This document shows positions 1 through 15,100 of a DNA stretch of 64,000 nucleotides, piece after piece. This DNA is from Paragorgia papillata (taxonomy: Eukaryota; Cnidaria; Anthozoa; Scleralcyonacea; Coralliidae), in contig JAWNZC010000286.1 in NCBI GenBank assembly GCA_035771165.1, positions 455,001 through 519,000 of the forward strand, in the 5' to 3' direction. The position numbers and the translations under genes are program-made. Positions within the stretch are counted from its first letter, which is position 1. Every line of letters starts with the position of its first letter. The notes under the pieces were generated by a model that was not told where the DNA came from, ran no database searches, and saw only the letters and a list, made by a program, of their open reading frames with translations.

Positions 1-50
1 GTAGTTATGAACGTTGCAAAACACAAAATTCTCGCTATATATTTTGAGGA

Positions 51-197
51 ATGTTATCTAAACTTAAAAACCCATCCGGAGGAAGGTTGAATATTTTTTC
101 CAACTCTGGTAATAGAAAACGACTACCCGTAGCGGTCCCCGATATAGGCGCTAATCCCGAAAGTAACGAAGGTCGCTACTTTGGGAACAACCCTACA
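51..197 (+). CDS. RRM gene, candidate first coding exon
   Basis: ATG at 51 follows an in-frame TGA directly upstream (45-47). The frame stays open for 49 codons to a possible donor, ACA then GTAATA, at 198. The phase is 0, which matches the start of the next exon. The encoded peptide is basic and polar with no domain. The weak donor and the window edge make this the least certain exon; an acceptor AG at 47-48 is an alternative, making it an internal exon. Confidence 0.5.
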
Positions 198-3100
198 GTA
201 ATAAATGTACTGTACTGTCTATATCGTCATGTGGTCGTGGGTTTGATAACTTAATGTAAAAAAATTACAGTATATACATTACATGTTTGTTTTTTCCTTC
301 TGATTTTCTAGCTGTCCAAATCTGACGATGAAAGTGAAAAGGCTCAGGCTAATTGTGCTAACAATCATGTCGATCCTGCTTTGGGCAGGCCAAGGTACCA
401 ATGGCAGGCGACTGCTGCTCGCGGTAAGTATATTACACTGCAAAAAATCCTGAGTAGAATAAACTCAAAATATTGAGTAAAACAATGCACCCACAGTGAC
501 ACATTATAAGGAGTTAAACTAACTCATATAGTATGAATAAAACATACTCAGTTTTATGAGTGAATTTACTCAAAAATTGAGTAACAACTACTCAAATAAC
601 ACGCAACCACATTGACTCAATATTTTGAGTAAAATAAGGAATTACTCAAATATTGAGTAAAAATACTCAAATATTGAGTAAATATTACTCCAAAATGGAG
701 TTCCAATTACTCAGCTAAAATGCACCCACAGTGACTCCTTATTTTGAGTAAAACAAAGAATTACTCAAATATTGAGTAAATATTACCCCAAAATGGAGTT
801 CCAGTTACTCAGCTAAAAAGTATAAGTATAAATATTATTAGTATAAATATTATTACCCATTTAAAATGCACGCACTCTACGATCAAAATTTCAATAAAGT
901 TGTTTTTAGTTTTTTTGTATTTGAAACAAAACCACAAAAATAACATTCATAAATTTCGAAGTAAATGATACTATATAACCTTAATTAACTATATATTTAT
1001 CACTCTCAGTATGCGCATTACAAACTTTATATAAGGATCTTTAAACAACGAAACTCAACCCGAGTAATGTCGCGCCCATATATTGAAAAAGAGAGGCCTG
1101 ATAACTAGACTGATTACAGCGTGTACAGGAGTGTACTGGAAACGTTCTGCTAATAACAACTTAACAAGTATGAGATCGGTTTGAAACCAAGGTTTAAAGT
1201 GCTGGTTGATGAAAATCATGGATGTACGGATGTTTTACAAAATACAAAAATATAGACATGCCTGTCTACATATAGGTAGGTTGATGCTAATAAACTTGTT
1301 TAAAGAACCTTATATAACTTTAATTCGTGTAATTAAATGGTTTAAAATTACTTTATTTTCATGCATTCTGTATGTATTGACAAAATCAAGTTCCCAATTT
1401 TACAGTATAAAAGTTATTAAATCCCTTAAACTCTGTAGATGTAAATCACAGAGTTGTGGTCAAATCATTTTGCCAAATGCCAACAGCATTGTCATTGAAA
1501 CTAACTATAAAGTCCTATTAAGTTTTAGCTAATATCATCACATAAGTTCAGTTCGTTAATCAGGGTAATGATAGAAGCTGGCAACTTTTTGCCATCCTGA
1601 ATCTGCAGAACACACTTTTGTAAGAATAAACAAAAATTATTAAGTGGACCTGAATATTTAAACATAAAAACATAGTTGGCGGCCATGAAACCAACAGTTG
1701 CTGCAACAAGCCCTCCATCCACTTTACACAAAACCATGTTCTCTGCAATGATGGCAGCCTCAGCAGATTCATCCAAGTCACCTTTGATGAGAATTTTTGG
1801 AAATATTTCTGTTCTTAACTGTGCCACCTCGTCAAAAGATTCATCTTCCTGTGATAATAAAAAGTGTCAATTAGAAATAATTACAATGATTATAAGAATG
1901 CGTGAATGAAAGTAATCGCTTCTTACAAGTGGGAGCTATGAAGCATTTGATATTATAGATGAAGCATTTTTATCTACTCTAAGTTATAATTGTACAGTAT
2001 AGTTTATTTTGTATTTTGGAGGAATTCTGCATGCAATGAATGAATGCAAAAATCCCATCTTTCAGAAAATGTAATTAAACCATTGAGCAACTTAAAATGT
2101 AATTAAATCAATAGAGCGCTTACATCGTTTCCTGCCCCTGGAAAAATGTGACATTAAAATTACATGTATGTATAAATTTATGTATCTCCCTTTTAATGAG
2201 CGGCTTGAGTTCACATGCCACTCAAAAGAGGTGCTGGTAAAAGACGGCAAAACCACCTTACACAACAACAGAAACTGCATCAATATAAATGTATACAAGT
2301 CTTGAACCCTGCCTTTGCAGTTCTCACTAACAGGCGGCTCAAGAAGTGCCACCTGAGTGAGCTAATGGTCAAAGGCAGCAAATACCACCTTACACAAAAG
2401 CTGTTACACAGCACTGCCAGAACAGCAGAACAGAGTCAAGACAAAATGCACATGTAATGTCATCTTTTCACTTTATATTTAATTTCCAGATTTTAAATGT
2501 AGGTCAATTTTTTTATTCACAGAAATCAATGCATTATTGGCTCACCTGCCAGTTGGCAAAACTTTACTTATAACCAGTTCTCCAATGTAAAATTTGTTGA
2601 CTATCAACACCCTGCAGTTGGTATAAATTTATGTATCTCCTCTTTAATGAGCGGTTTGACTTCACATGCCACTCAAAAGAGGTGCTTGTAAAAGGCGACA
2701 AAACCACCTTGCACAACAACAGAAACTGCATCAACATAAATGTATACAAGTCTTGAACCCTGCCTTTGCAGTTCTCACTAACAGGCGGCTCAAGAAGTGC
2801 CACCTGAGTGAGCTAATGGTCAAAGGCAGCAAATACCACCTTACACAAAAGCTGTTACACAGCACTGCTAGAACAGAGTCAAGACAAAATGCACATGTAA
2901 TGTCATTTTTTTGCTTCTTATTAATTTCCAGATTTCAAATGTAGATCAATTTCATCATTCATAAAAGTCAATGCATTATTGGCTCAGCCGTAAGCCAGCA
3001 AAACGTTACTGATAACATATTCTCCAATGTAATTTTTTGGCGTAGTTTGTACTTTAAGATTTGAAATGTAGGTCAATACATGTATTTGATCTTCCTCACA

Positions 3101-6100
3101 AGTACTGTACTGTAAATGCATAAATTCATAAAATGACTAGGTTGGTTAAACCTCACTTACAACTTACGTACTGTATTCAATTCATGTGAACAGGGCTGGA
3201 TTAAACCCCTGGGAGAACTGTAACCTACCCATTCAGGCCTTATTCTCAAAGCCCATTCAGGAGGACTTATTCTCGAGGCCCCACTTTCATACTGTAATGA
3301 TTGCCATTTCAAAATAATATTCTTTTATGTGTATCTAAATTAGCTGTTCTAGCCTCGTTTGAAAGCATAGATTCTTTTGAATTACAGGCACACGAACGAG
3401 GCCAAAAAGGCTAATTGAGATGCACATGAAAGAATATTTCAATTGGTTGCTATTATGAAAGAGGTGTAAGGGCCTTACCAATCGCCGATTAGACCTGTGC
3501 TTATTACAATGCTCTATATATACATATAGGGCGAACACAACTTGAACTGAAACATATATACAATGTATTTAATTAATAAATTTGCGTGTGGAGATCAGAG
3601 GGGCAATCTACATGATAAACATACTGATATTTTTAACTTCTAAGTAACATACAGTATAAATGAATATTAACCAACCTGGTGGATCCCTGAGTCACTGGAC
3701 TACTATGACTTGATCCTTCATCTGCATTCACATCTTCCTCGATCTCGTCGTTGACGGCGGCTAGACTGGCAGATGTACACTGGAAATCAGGTCCATCTTC
3801 AACATCAACCACTGCGCCGACATTATAATAGTAGCATCGACATCAATGGTTTCTACATGATCTGGGGTTTTCAATTTTTCCAATAGTTGTAGGAACTTCA
3901 TCCTATGTCCTATTGCAGGAATTAGCAACTCCAATGCCCTTTCCGTCAAACAAGAAAGGGCGAATCCATCGATCATATTTTCTAAAAGACAATTGCATAG
4001 GAATATTTATGAAATGAGTTAAATTCTTTCACTTCAGTTGTAGCTTTCACTGCGCCATTGAAATAATTGAAGACCACGCATATTCCGTGCGCAAATACTG
4101 TCAATACATTGAAATAAATAGTTGCCTTTTATAACTAATAAGGGGCAAGTCTAAATTGAAATACTACAACTTTATAGTCTAAAATGCAGAAATAGATACT
4201 CTCGTTCGACTCGCAGACTAAACGAAGAGTCGTGTCGTTTGATTTGAGAACAATGGCGTTTATGAAGATATTAAATGAAGAACGTACCTTCGAATATCCC
4301 GCAATAGTCGCCAAATCCAACATGGACCAACCACGACTTTACATCTTCTATTGATGTTACCATTTTCAATGGATAGGAAGAGAACGGTATAAATCTGTGA
4401 GTCGCTTAACACGTCTTTACTCGAGCAAGCCTTCGCAAAGAAAGAGAAAGCTGAAAGTTGAAACTAGAAAGTTTCAACTCATGCCGCGAGGTTTTCCTGG
4501 CCCATGATTGGTTAACAGCAGTATCCTGGCCAAAAAACGTCACCCTTCAATTACACAGAACAGATACAAACAGCACGGGTCCTACTGGAACCTAACAAAT
4601 GTTTCACCTAATGACTGTGCCAAACAGTAGTTCAACAAATTTGTTGAAATTAACTTGCAAACTAGAAAGTGTTTTTTAAAAAACAATTAAAGTAGGATAT
4701 ATAAAATTACTCGTTCTGCCTGCCATATGGTCTTTGCCTAGCATGTCGCATGGGCGGTCACATTATACGCCATGTGTCAATCACATGTATTCCCCAAGGA
4801 ATATTTTGTCCAACTGCATGCATGGCAACTGACACAATTAACTGACACATTTTTAGTGCATATACATTCGGGATATTGTTTGGCTGAATCAGTTCAGAGA
4901 CGGAAAACTCTTCATGACCTGTATGCATGGCAGTGCAATATGTTTAACTGTCCGTATTGCGCAGAGTGTAGTGTCAGTAGTTTTAAAAGACTTCTGCATC
5001 ATATCAAATTTATTCATAGCTGTGAGCCCAATTTTTCTATAGCATGCGGACATTGCAATCAAACGTTTAAAATAATCACTGATGGATTTAATCAAATCAC
5101 CAAGTAGTTTTCAACTCAAAAAATTGAGTAAGTTATCAAAGACAACTTACTCCAAGGTTTGAGTTATTTGCATAATTTAGCTCTTTACTAAAAAAATTGA
5201 GTAAGTTATTCAATACAGTTCTAACTCAAGTTTTGAGTTATTTGTATAATTACTCAGAGTTTGAGTAAAACTTTAGCTTTACTCAAAGAAATGAGTTTGC
5301 GACATTTACTCAACGCTTGAGTAAAGCAAATTTTGGAACTTACTCACGCATGAGTAAAATTTACTCTAACTCTTTGAGTTGCAATTACTCAACTAACATT
5401 TAACTCAAAGCAGTGAGTTAACTTTTACTCAAAATGACGAGTAGAAGTATTTCTACTCATATCAATGGTAAAATACACTCAAAATGTCGAGTAAACAACC
5501 AAGTTTACTCGAAATATGAGTCAAATTTACTCAAACGTGAAAATGCATTTTTTGCAGTGTATAGTCCGCTAGTTCTTTCTCTAGAACCTCGCCGATCATT
5601 TAATTTAATTAATAATTTAACAAACGTCGGTGTTTAGATATCCTAATGAAACACTCCTTCTCGTGTATGATATCACACTCTTAATTTGAATAGAAAAGAG
5701 TGTGATAAACACTTAATATTCAATTTTCCAACACTGATGATGTATTTTGTGAGTTCTGATTGGTTAATTTTCACCACGTGATACCCTGTTATGTCATGGC
5801 AACGCTCCCATGCGTTATTAATCGTGCAGTAGATGTTATAACACGTGGAAATTAATGTTGAAATTGTGAAGCTACACCATGCAGGGATACAAAAGATTAA
5901 ACAGCTTGGAATATTACAATTTCTTGAGGTAAACTAATAGTTTAGATGTTTAGGAAACTCGTTCTTAAGCGAGGAAACTTAAGCAAAGATGCCTTGGAAA
6001 TGTTCAGATTGTCACTCATTTTGCAAGCGTAAATTACATATCCAGTGTACTGAAATTGAATATTAAAATGTTTGAAGCACTCTTTGTTCGTGTTTTATCG

Positions 6101-9100
6101 AGATTTGCATCCACTCGTTCACTAACAACGAACTCGAAATTAAATACTGCACTCGGATTCGCTTCGAGCAGTATTTAATTTCTCGTTGATTGTTAGTGAA
6201 CTCGTGGATATAAATCTCGATAAAACACGAACAAAGAATGCTTTAATCCTTAATTATCACATTGTTTATCGCATACTAATGAAGTATATACTCTTAAGGT
6301 GCATATGACACCAAAACTAAGTTTGTCTTATTTGAAATAACACTTAAAATGACAGAGTAACATCTTTTGCAATTTTTGGTTTCCTTGCTTTGTTCATGAG
6401 ATATTTCAGTTTGTTTGATATGTAAATGTAAAATATTGACGTACATGTGCATAATGACCTAGGGGAGAAGGATAAAAAAGGATAAAGAACTGGGGGCTAA
6501 TCATCCTTACTTGCAGCCAGCGGCTGAATTGCGAAGGACGCAGATCAACGTGGCCGTGTCAAGGCATATCAAATGCGCTCCAGGCAACTGCCATACGACG
6601 CAGTTCAGACCACGGATCACAGCTAAGATGTTAGGTGTCGATTTTATGGAGGGAGGAAAACCGGAGAACCCGGCGGAAAACCCTCGAAGCACAGGACAGA
6701 TCAACTACAACTCTACTCACATGAGTTCCAAGCTCGACAACGGGGTCATTCCCAAGGTCACCCATCCAAGTACTAACCCCGTCTAACCGGGCTTAACTTT
6801 TTGGTGAGAGGCACTGAGACAGCGCGCTAACAGCACACGCCACCCGTTTTCCCCATATATATATATAAGGTTATATATATTTGATATAATTAAACGAAAC
6901 TACCTGAAATCCTGCATGTGATAAAAAATTAACATCGTTTGTGGAGCTTTAACGTCAACTTGGCATGCATGTATACTATACCGGGTTTAGTCTTCTGCGG
7001 CGCACGCTATTGATAAGGCGCATGTGGCCCCTCGTTATCACACTCGTGACCATGTATTGATTAACCCTTACATATCAAGGCCTCGGTTTGTTTATCCGCC
7101 TCGTTAATTATTGGATAATTGACGTCATTTGTCTAATAATGATTTGTTTGTTTGGAGCATTGCCAAATACGGACAGCTTACTACTCAAACCAGTAGAGCG
7201 AGACATATGCGATTATTTATCGCTTCGAAAGCGACAGTTTCGTTAACCGCAGATCAATTTCAAAGCAATCACGTGGTGTATTCTCGTGTACCACGTGATC
7301 CAATATCCAATTGTTAATACACCACGTGATTGCTTTGAAATTGATCTGTGGTTAACGATACTCAGATCTCGCTTCGGAAGCGATGAAAAATTCGTCTATG
7401 CCTCGCTCTACTGGTTTGAGTAGTAAGTTTGAAATACAATTTAACTAACCCGGGAGATTCGCATGAAACACACCCGTGTATGTAATGTTCTCTATCTCCT
7501 TCACTGCAGCTACACAAGATCAACGGACGATGTCGTCAACAGAACTTAAGCAACTTTACTCTGTTTACGTTGGTCATCTTCCCTGTGATATCACTGAGGT
7601 ACAGTACTGACCTAAGTGTATAATCATCATCTTTATCATCATCGTAATTATGATCATCGTCATCATCATCACCATCATCATCATCATGATCATCATTATC
7701 ATCATCATCAACAACAACAACAATTATAATTCTTTACAAAGAACGCATGCTATGTGCTTTATTTGTTTTTGCTCTCGCCTGCTTGTTCTTGTTTAAAAAA
7801 GTAGAGTGCTGCGTAGCCAGTGTTTTTGATACAGCAAAGTGAAAAGGTGGTATACTATCGACAATAGTTTTTATAACGAAATACTGACGTTTTGAGCGGA
7901 GCTCTTTGTCAGAGTAAAATCATCCACATTTTACGCTGATGAAGGCATGGCTAGAAATCCAGGACACTCAGCGGCAGTGGCCTGTGGGCTCATATTTAGA
8001 TGGTAATATTAATTTGAAAATTCTGATGGCTAAATATCGATCATTTCGGCTATAAACAGAAGTCTATAGCAATAAATTAAAGTAGAGTTATTCGCTAAAA
8101 TGTCTTATTGACCCATTTCCTACCCAAATATCAAATTACAAAAGGTTTAATCGTCTAGACAGGCCTGTACACTCATACTCACAAAAATTGCCGCATAAAT
8201 TTCGGTTATTACTTCTGAATCCACAGTCACATTTAATAATAATAACAGCGCTTAAGACCCTGGCAACCTAGCAACAGCTCCATAAGAAATGGCGGACAAG
8301 AACCCGAAATTATCGAGGAATGCATTGCTTCTTCACGCCGAGTTCAGTATTTATCTCGGCGCTTGATGGATTAAATTACAACGACTCGGCTGCAATAAAT
8401 CGTACATTTTAAGGTCTTTGGGAACCTATTAAACAACAAAAAAGTGGAACGAACAACTCCGCAAAACAAAGTAACGTTCATCCCGAGCAAATTCAGACGT
8501 TCGCATCGTGGACAAACAACACAGAAGCAGCCAAAATTGGAGCTCCAAAATAAGTGATATAGCAGATTAATAGACTTTAAACAGCGAATAAGAGGTATGT
8601 TTGTGAGGGGCTCGGGAACCTATTTAGGACGCTCCAAACTTAATAGAAATTGTAGTGCTGAACGATTGTTCAATTTGATGAAGTTTTGGACGCTCGCATG
8701 TCGGAATTTACAATAGTAAATAACCGAAAATGATTGTTCTTTATATTTCCTTAAGAAATCTATTGAAGGACGCCATATTGAATTAATTAAAAAGGGATTC
8801 AGTGCGCATGCTTTGCCGCCATGTTGTCCTCGATTTCTGGCCATGGTTCGCCAGTATTTCGTTATAAAAAGTATTCTCGACAGTTTACCACCTTTTCACT
8901 GTGCTCTAGCTTTTCCCTGTTTAGTTTGTCATTGACTAGCTCTTGTTTTGCAGGATGAACTTATTGATCTGTTTAAAGATATTGGGGAAGTTATCGATGC
9001 TTTCGTTTTTCCGGCAATCAGTGGCAAGACGTACACTTACGGGTAAGTTGGTCTCTGCTGCAACTAGTTCAGGCTTTAAGGTCTTCGTTAAGGTTTTCAG

Positions 9101-12100
9101 ACTCATTTTGGTAAAGCGCTCTCAATTCGTCAGAATTTATGCTGCAAAAATAAAATAGATATCGTTGGAAAGCTATTAATTTGTAGAATACACGCTTTTT
9201 ACTTGAGTCGCCCTGAGTAAAGCACTCTGGTTTTAATTTTAAAATTCACAACTATTATTGGTTTGTGTTTATCGCAAAATCAAAGACAACATTGTATTTT
9301 ACAAATTAATAGCTTTCTAACGATATCTATTTTATTTTTGTGGCATAAATTTTGAGGAATTGAGAGCGCTTTACCGAAATGACCCTGCAAACGTTAACGA
9401 AAACCTTAAAGTTAAAGACCCATTCGTGAAATTGTCCGACGTGAGGAGGAAAGCGCTAAACCGGTCATAATTTAGGGGTAGACAATACCTGCAGTGGTTT
9501 TCAAAGAACGAGGAAACACAATGGAATACAATAGAAACACTAAAACGGAATACAATAGACAATATACTCTAAAAATAGTAAATGCCCCTAAATCGTGACT
9601 CATATGGAAAGCGCCGGCAAGCTGTCCGACCAAAGTGAAATTGTGGTTAATAGTTTGTCCGATCCGAATGTAATCTCACCCATTTAATTAACTAAGCAAA
9701 ATTTAGAATAATTGATTGCTGATACACCATGTATAATTGAACATTTTAATTGCTGAGCTTTCGTCCTTGACACCAGGACGTCTTTAGAGCTGAGGACGGC
9801 TATAATGCGAGTTGCAAGTCGCGAGATGCGAGTTACATGTATGGAAACTATTTTTCATTTATATGACTGTAATATGAAACATGAAAATTTCAGAACTTAG
9901 TAATTAGTAATTTCTAGACTATGATACAAATAGATACTTATTAAAATGTAGCTAGACGGCTTAACTATGACCGAATAGAACTAACTTCTTAAACTATGTT
10001 ATTATAAGGCATTAATCATTAGCCTTATACCAATCTCATTCCCAGGATCTTTTTCCTGCTTCGAGTTACCTTGGTCAATTAGTTGTTTTTTAAACCTCGG
10101 GCGTACTTTAATTCTTTTGGGCCGACAAAGAAGGTTTTCTCTTGGGATATTAATTTGACGTAAGTAATTACTCGGGCTACTGTGGTAAACCGACTCTGTT
10201 TCTGTTTCTTCGTTTTTATTTTTTTGGGTTGTCACGAATGGGCAATTATTGCGCAATATGTAATACGATACTCTTGCGACATCTCCTCGCGGAGACTGAA
10301 CTGAACTAGAAAGAATTAGAAACACTGAATCAAATTAAATTCATGGGAGCCGTTCATCTGTTTAACTCTTTGAGGCCTGGACCTCTCCCCATGCTGAATG
10401 AGATCGTCTGGCGTTAGCCAGAATAAACCTTGAAGACTCGTCGTCAGGCTTCAAAGTGTCGGAATCGCCTTCAATCTCCAAACGTCGTGTCATCAGTGCG
10501 TGAATTGAGCATTTGTCAGCGTATTTTCGACGAGCCCACATATGGTTGTGAACTTCCAACGGCTATTGTAAACGTACTTCAAAATAAGCCAAACACAGAG
10601 AATATTTACGAAAACATATAAACACAGGAATACAAGATGGACAGCGTCACCTACCTCACAGGTCACCTGGTGTGTCCAGTCATTTTATCTAATATCTGTT
10701 TTTGAAACTCAATTATTATTTATTGTATTGAGAATCTTATTGAGAATCTGAAATTGTGTTTACATTTTAGTGTACTGCAGCTTGTCATCTTTACGTTCGC
10801 GTTGTCGGGTTGCACAGATCAGTAGCCCGAGTAAACGCCTGAGTAGGCGTCTTGTTGGCGAGAGTGCTGTATATAGGTTATAGCACCGATTTTTGGGATA
10901 TTTGTGATATATATCCCGCGGTAGATCAAAGAAAACCGACTTTGTTGGCTAATAAGAGCACGTATGTCCCAGAATCCAGTTTGTTTTTACCAGCGCTTCC
11001 GATTCCACGTTTGCAGACACATAAGGATCGATATTTGCAATGTGTACGTTAACCACAAATACTGTGACAGCCCAAATTGTTTGATGTGTTTCCCGTTTGA
11101 ACTGTATGGGATTTACACCTTAGCCTACTAAATCCTATACAGTTTAACAGCTGTATTACGTGTTTTGTGTGCAAAGAATAATTGTTAAATCTACAAGTCG
11201 ATGTTTTTTAGTGCATTTTTTTACATAATTTACAGCTGGTCAGAATGATCTATTAAAACTATAATATAAACTACAATATTTTATTTCCAAAAATAGACTA
11301 TTCTTATTTTTAAATTTTTTTATTTACAGTCGTAACTCGCAATTCGCATGCTAGACAAACTCGTCAGAGCTGAGGCGTCTTTCAGCTCTGAAGACGTCCT
11401 GAGTCTCAAGGATGAAAGCTCAGCAATTTTTATGTTCAATTATACATGGTGTATCCGCAATCAATTATTCTAAATTACATTTCACCATGTAAAACTTCAA
11501 ATCTTTAATAAGCAAAATTTATTAACCAAGAAGCTTATCAACAAGCGACTGCTTGGCGGCGTGTTACCAGGCGGGCGTTTATGAAGTAAAAAAACTCGTT
11601 GGAATTTAACGTTTGTTGTGTTAATCAACAGAAGAGAATGGTAGGAGCATTCACCGAACATTTTAGGAGATTCTGGAATATAGTCTTCACGCTATTAACT
11701 ATCAAATTTTGCCGTGGCTACTTTGTATTTTGGAGAAATTTTGGACTTTTGATAACAATGCTTTATGACGTACAAAAATGGACAACTATATGCATAAGAA
11801 CAATGGATTGAAATCAATGGTCCATTTGCGTATGTTTTAAGGCTTTGTTACCAATTCAGCTCTTGCACGTATTCGCAAGCTGGATGACAAATCCATATAA
11901 ACAAAAGGATTACCATTCATTATTTGGTCCACGAAACGTCGTTACTTTGAAGTTGCCACCCAAAGTCACCTGCAAGAGCTGAATACCGAGAGTCTAAATT
12001 TCTCTAAAAGCGAACTATTCATGGCAAACTTTGAGAATTAATATCGCGAAGAATAGTCAGACCACATTCTCTGGAAATTTTCAGTGAAGGCTTTTGCCAT

Positions 12101-15100
12101 GCTCGTCTGTTCATTGAAACAACAAAAATGTAAGCGAACTTTTTACTTCGAGGACACTTTAATGAATATCAAGGACTTATCTATGCTGAAGTTGTATTTT
12201 TTGGTCTGACTTGTCCGTGAGAGACCGTGAAATAAAATTCACTTTGTGGATGCGAGCTGTATAACTTTAGTGTACTAAATGTACACTGAAGAAAATATGT
12301 TGGGCTGACAAATTGGCAAATCGACTAATTGTAATTTCGAATAAGAAATGTTCATTATCAGGATATTTCTCAGAACATGCTCAGAGTCGGAGTTTTTATC
12401 AGTTATTACAAGTATATATCAACGTCTTAGTTGCCAAATAGTTTTAGAAAAAATTCTGTAGAACGAAATTTTAAAAAAATTAACAAACATGATTTTTCCG
12501 AGAAAAAAAATTATTCGTTCTACAGAATTTTTTTAAAATCGGCCTATTGATTACTCATACTTCAAGAAAAGTTTTAATGAATAAAAAATTGGGGGTCACC
12601 AAAGTTTTACCGAATTAAATTAGTTTGAAGGGTAATTGGCAGCCATTTTGAAACGTCATTGTTGCCATAGCAACAACTGTTGGTATTTATTTGGTAACAG
12701 TTTTTGATTGTCAGACTGCTTAATTATGCATAACATTTAGTTTTGTTCTTTTTCCGAATTGTTTATGCACGTGTTTTGGACTCTCAAACTTGTATTTTCC
12801 ATTTTTCAAGAAACTGTATGGCGCCACCTTAAAGGGCTTTGAAATTTGTGTACAGAGTAGTGCGATAAATAGCTCGGTGCTTGAGCCAAAACTTCGCTTT
12901 CGTATTTTTCAATTGTGGTGGGTTTCTTCCATCAAGTAAGCCATCTTCGCTTATAAATCAGCGATCTTATACCACAGACGACGGGTATGTAGAAAATACC
13001 AATTTGAATTTGGCGTACCTTACTAGCCTCGATTTCATGTTATCGGAAAAAGAGACACACTATCCAAAACACTGCCGACATAAACAGAAAATAAATCCGT
13101 TTTAATTAAATCCGTTTTAAATCCGTTTTAAAACGAAAACGGAGACCTCTTATCAAAAACGTATCGTTTAAACGTTCCGTCCACACTATCGTTTTCGAAT
13201 CGTTTTCGCCGTTTAGTAAAACGCTAAAAAGATCTACTGGGGTATGAATGAATAGTTCTAGGTTACTGAAGCCAAGATAATATAATCGTGACATCATCAT
13301 TTTCCAAAAGCTTCGTTTTTGGCGTCCACACTGGTGCAGAAAAACGGCGTCTCCGAATGTTTCCAATCTGGAGAGCGTTTTCGAAACGCTCCGTTTTCGG
13401 TCACCGAAGACGCCGGATTAGTGTAGACGAAATGCCTAACCGTATCGAAAAGGCTCCGTTTTCGTTTGAAAACGGATTAGTGCACTGTAAAAAATGTCTG
13501 GTTAAAATGACCAAACAAAAGAGGTTCTGGATGCAACCGGGAGAACCAATTTAAATTTGGTCATATTTAACCAAAACTGTCCAGGTTAAAATTACCAATA
13601 TTAAATTGGTTAAAACAACCAATTAATATCGGTCAATTGTACATGACAAATACTGGTTATTTTGACCAAATAAAGATTGATAGTTCTGACCATAAATTGT
13701 TGGTTATTGTAACCAATATGCATTGATTATTTTAACCAAAAAACCAATGTGTATTGGTCGTTTTAACCAGTAAGTATGGGTGAGGTAATGTTTGGAAGGG
13801 TAGTTGAGGGGGTCAAATGAATGCAACTGAGACAACCATTAAAATTGGTTGAATGTTGTTATTTCAACCAATTTACTGTCGTGGCAGTAGAAGCGTTCCT
13901 AAAATATTGTTGCAATACATTGCTCAAGTTGATCAATTCATTTGATGAAAATTATTGCTAACTTCCTGTTTTGAATTCTCTTTTGAATTTGATTGGTGTT
14001 TGGCAAATAATCCTGTTTCTTATTGGTTGTTTAAAAACCAGAAACCAATCAAATTCAAAACAGGAAGTTAGCAATAATTTTTATCAAATGAATTGATCAA
14101 CTTGAGGAATATATTGCAACGATATTTTAGGAACGCTTCTATTGCCACGACAGTAAGATTGGTTAAAATTACAACTATAGATTCAACCAATTTAAGATTG
14201 GTTAAAAATTAAATAAGTTCGATCAACAAATTTTCAATTTGTTGAATATGTACTAGCCTGTAATAAAAACAACACTATACAAAATAATAAAATGCAAATA
14301 ATTTAATAAACCAAGTCTTCAAACAAGAAATAAACATGCAATAGTTCTATTTTGTTTACAAAATACTTTAAAATACTTTTAAACTGTTGTTAAATATGCT
14401 ACCCTGTGATAAAAACTACACTAATTTTGTCCTAAAACAAGAAATAAATATGTAAATGTTCTATTTGTTCACAAAATACTCAAAAAATGTTCTACTCCCA
14501 CCGGCATGTTCGGTTTTCTTTGCTGGGAAATCACCAACTGATCCAAGAGTAAAAATATGTTTTTGCTTTGCCCACTCCCCGCTTTCGCGAGTAAAATCAG
14601 TGCAGTTTCGAATAAGTGCTAGAAACTCTTCTCAAAAACCACTGTTGAAGAACAATTTCTTGTGATGCAATAGTCACCGCGCTAGGCGGAGCGCGGTAAC
14701 TATCGTCTCAGAGTCACTGCTCAGTGGACCAATCAAAATGCAGGAATCTTGGAATTCACCTCTGAAATTATACACAAGGCGTTTAGTCGTTTGCTGGGTT
14801 GGCTAGTGTAGGGGTCGCCACATTCTTTTCCCAACAGATCCGACGTATGTGTGTTTTCCCCTTGTCTAGTCTGGTATTACAAAATGTACTAATTTTCAGG
14901 TTCGTACGTTTCTTGACGCTGGACGAAGCTAAGGATGCTGTAACGGAGAAACATTTGAAAGTGATTGGAAACGTGCAAATACAAGTGGAGCTGTCTTCGG
15001 AGACGAGACGAAAGGTTCAACCTAAAGATGACGATGGAGGTACTGTAGCTTAGGATCTGTATTGTACTCTTTTATAAGCTAACAATTACAGAGTTTGATA

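Larger units (their letters stand above)
436..5559. mobile_element. CACTG-ended DNA transposon (CACTA/CMC-like) with SAM and C2H2 genes
   Basis: The ends are inverted and match over 13 bp: CACTGCAAAAAAT at 436 and its complement ending at 5559, with TA on both outer sides. Inside each end is an array of short motifs on both strands, built on TTTGAGTAA/TTACTCAAA (about 450-825 and 5107-5545). CAC termini, a very short target duplication and dense subterminal repeats are the known marks of the CACTA/Chapaev (CMC) group. The interior holds a SAMD3-like gene remnant on the minus strand, a C2H2 ORF on the plus strand and a tandem duplication. No DDE transposase domain is visible, so this copy is probably internally deleted. 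It sits in intron 2 of the RRM gene. Confidence 0.7.

Noticed and set aside
2092..2944. Paired open frames on both strands
   Set aside because: They repeat because the DNA is tandemly duplicated; the peptides have no domain and the frames are not maintained between copies.
6511..6786. 91-codon open frame
   Set aside because: Lies wholly in a dispersed 5S-headed SINE; the other copies do not keep the frame.
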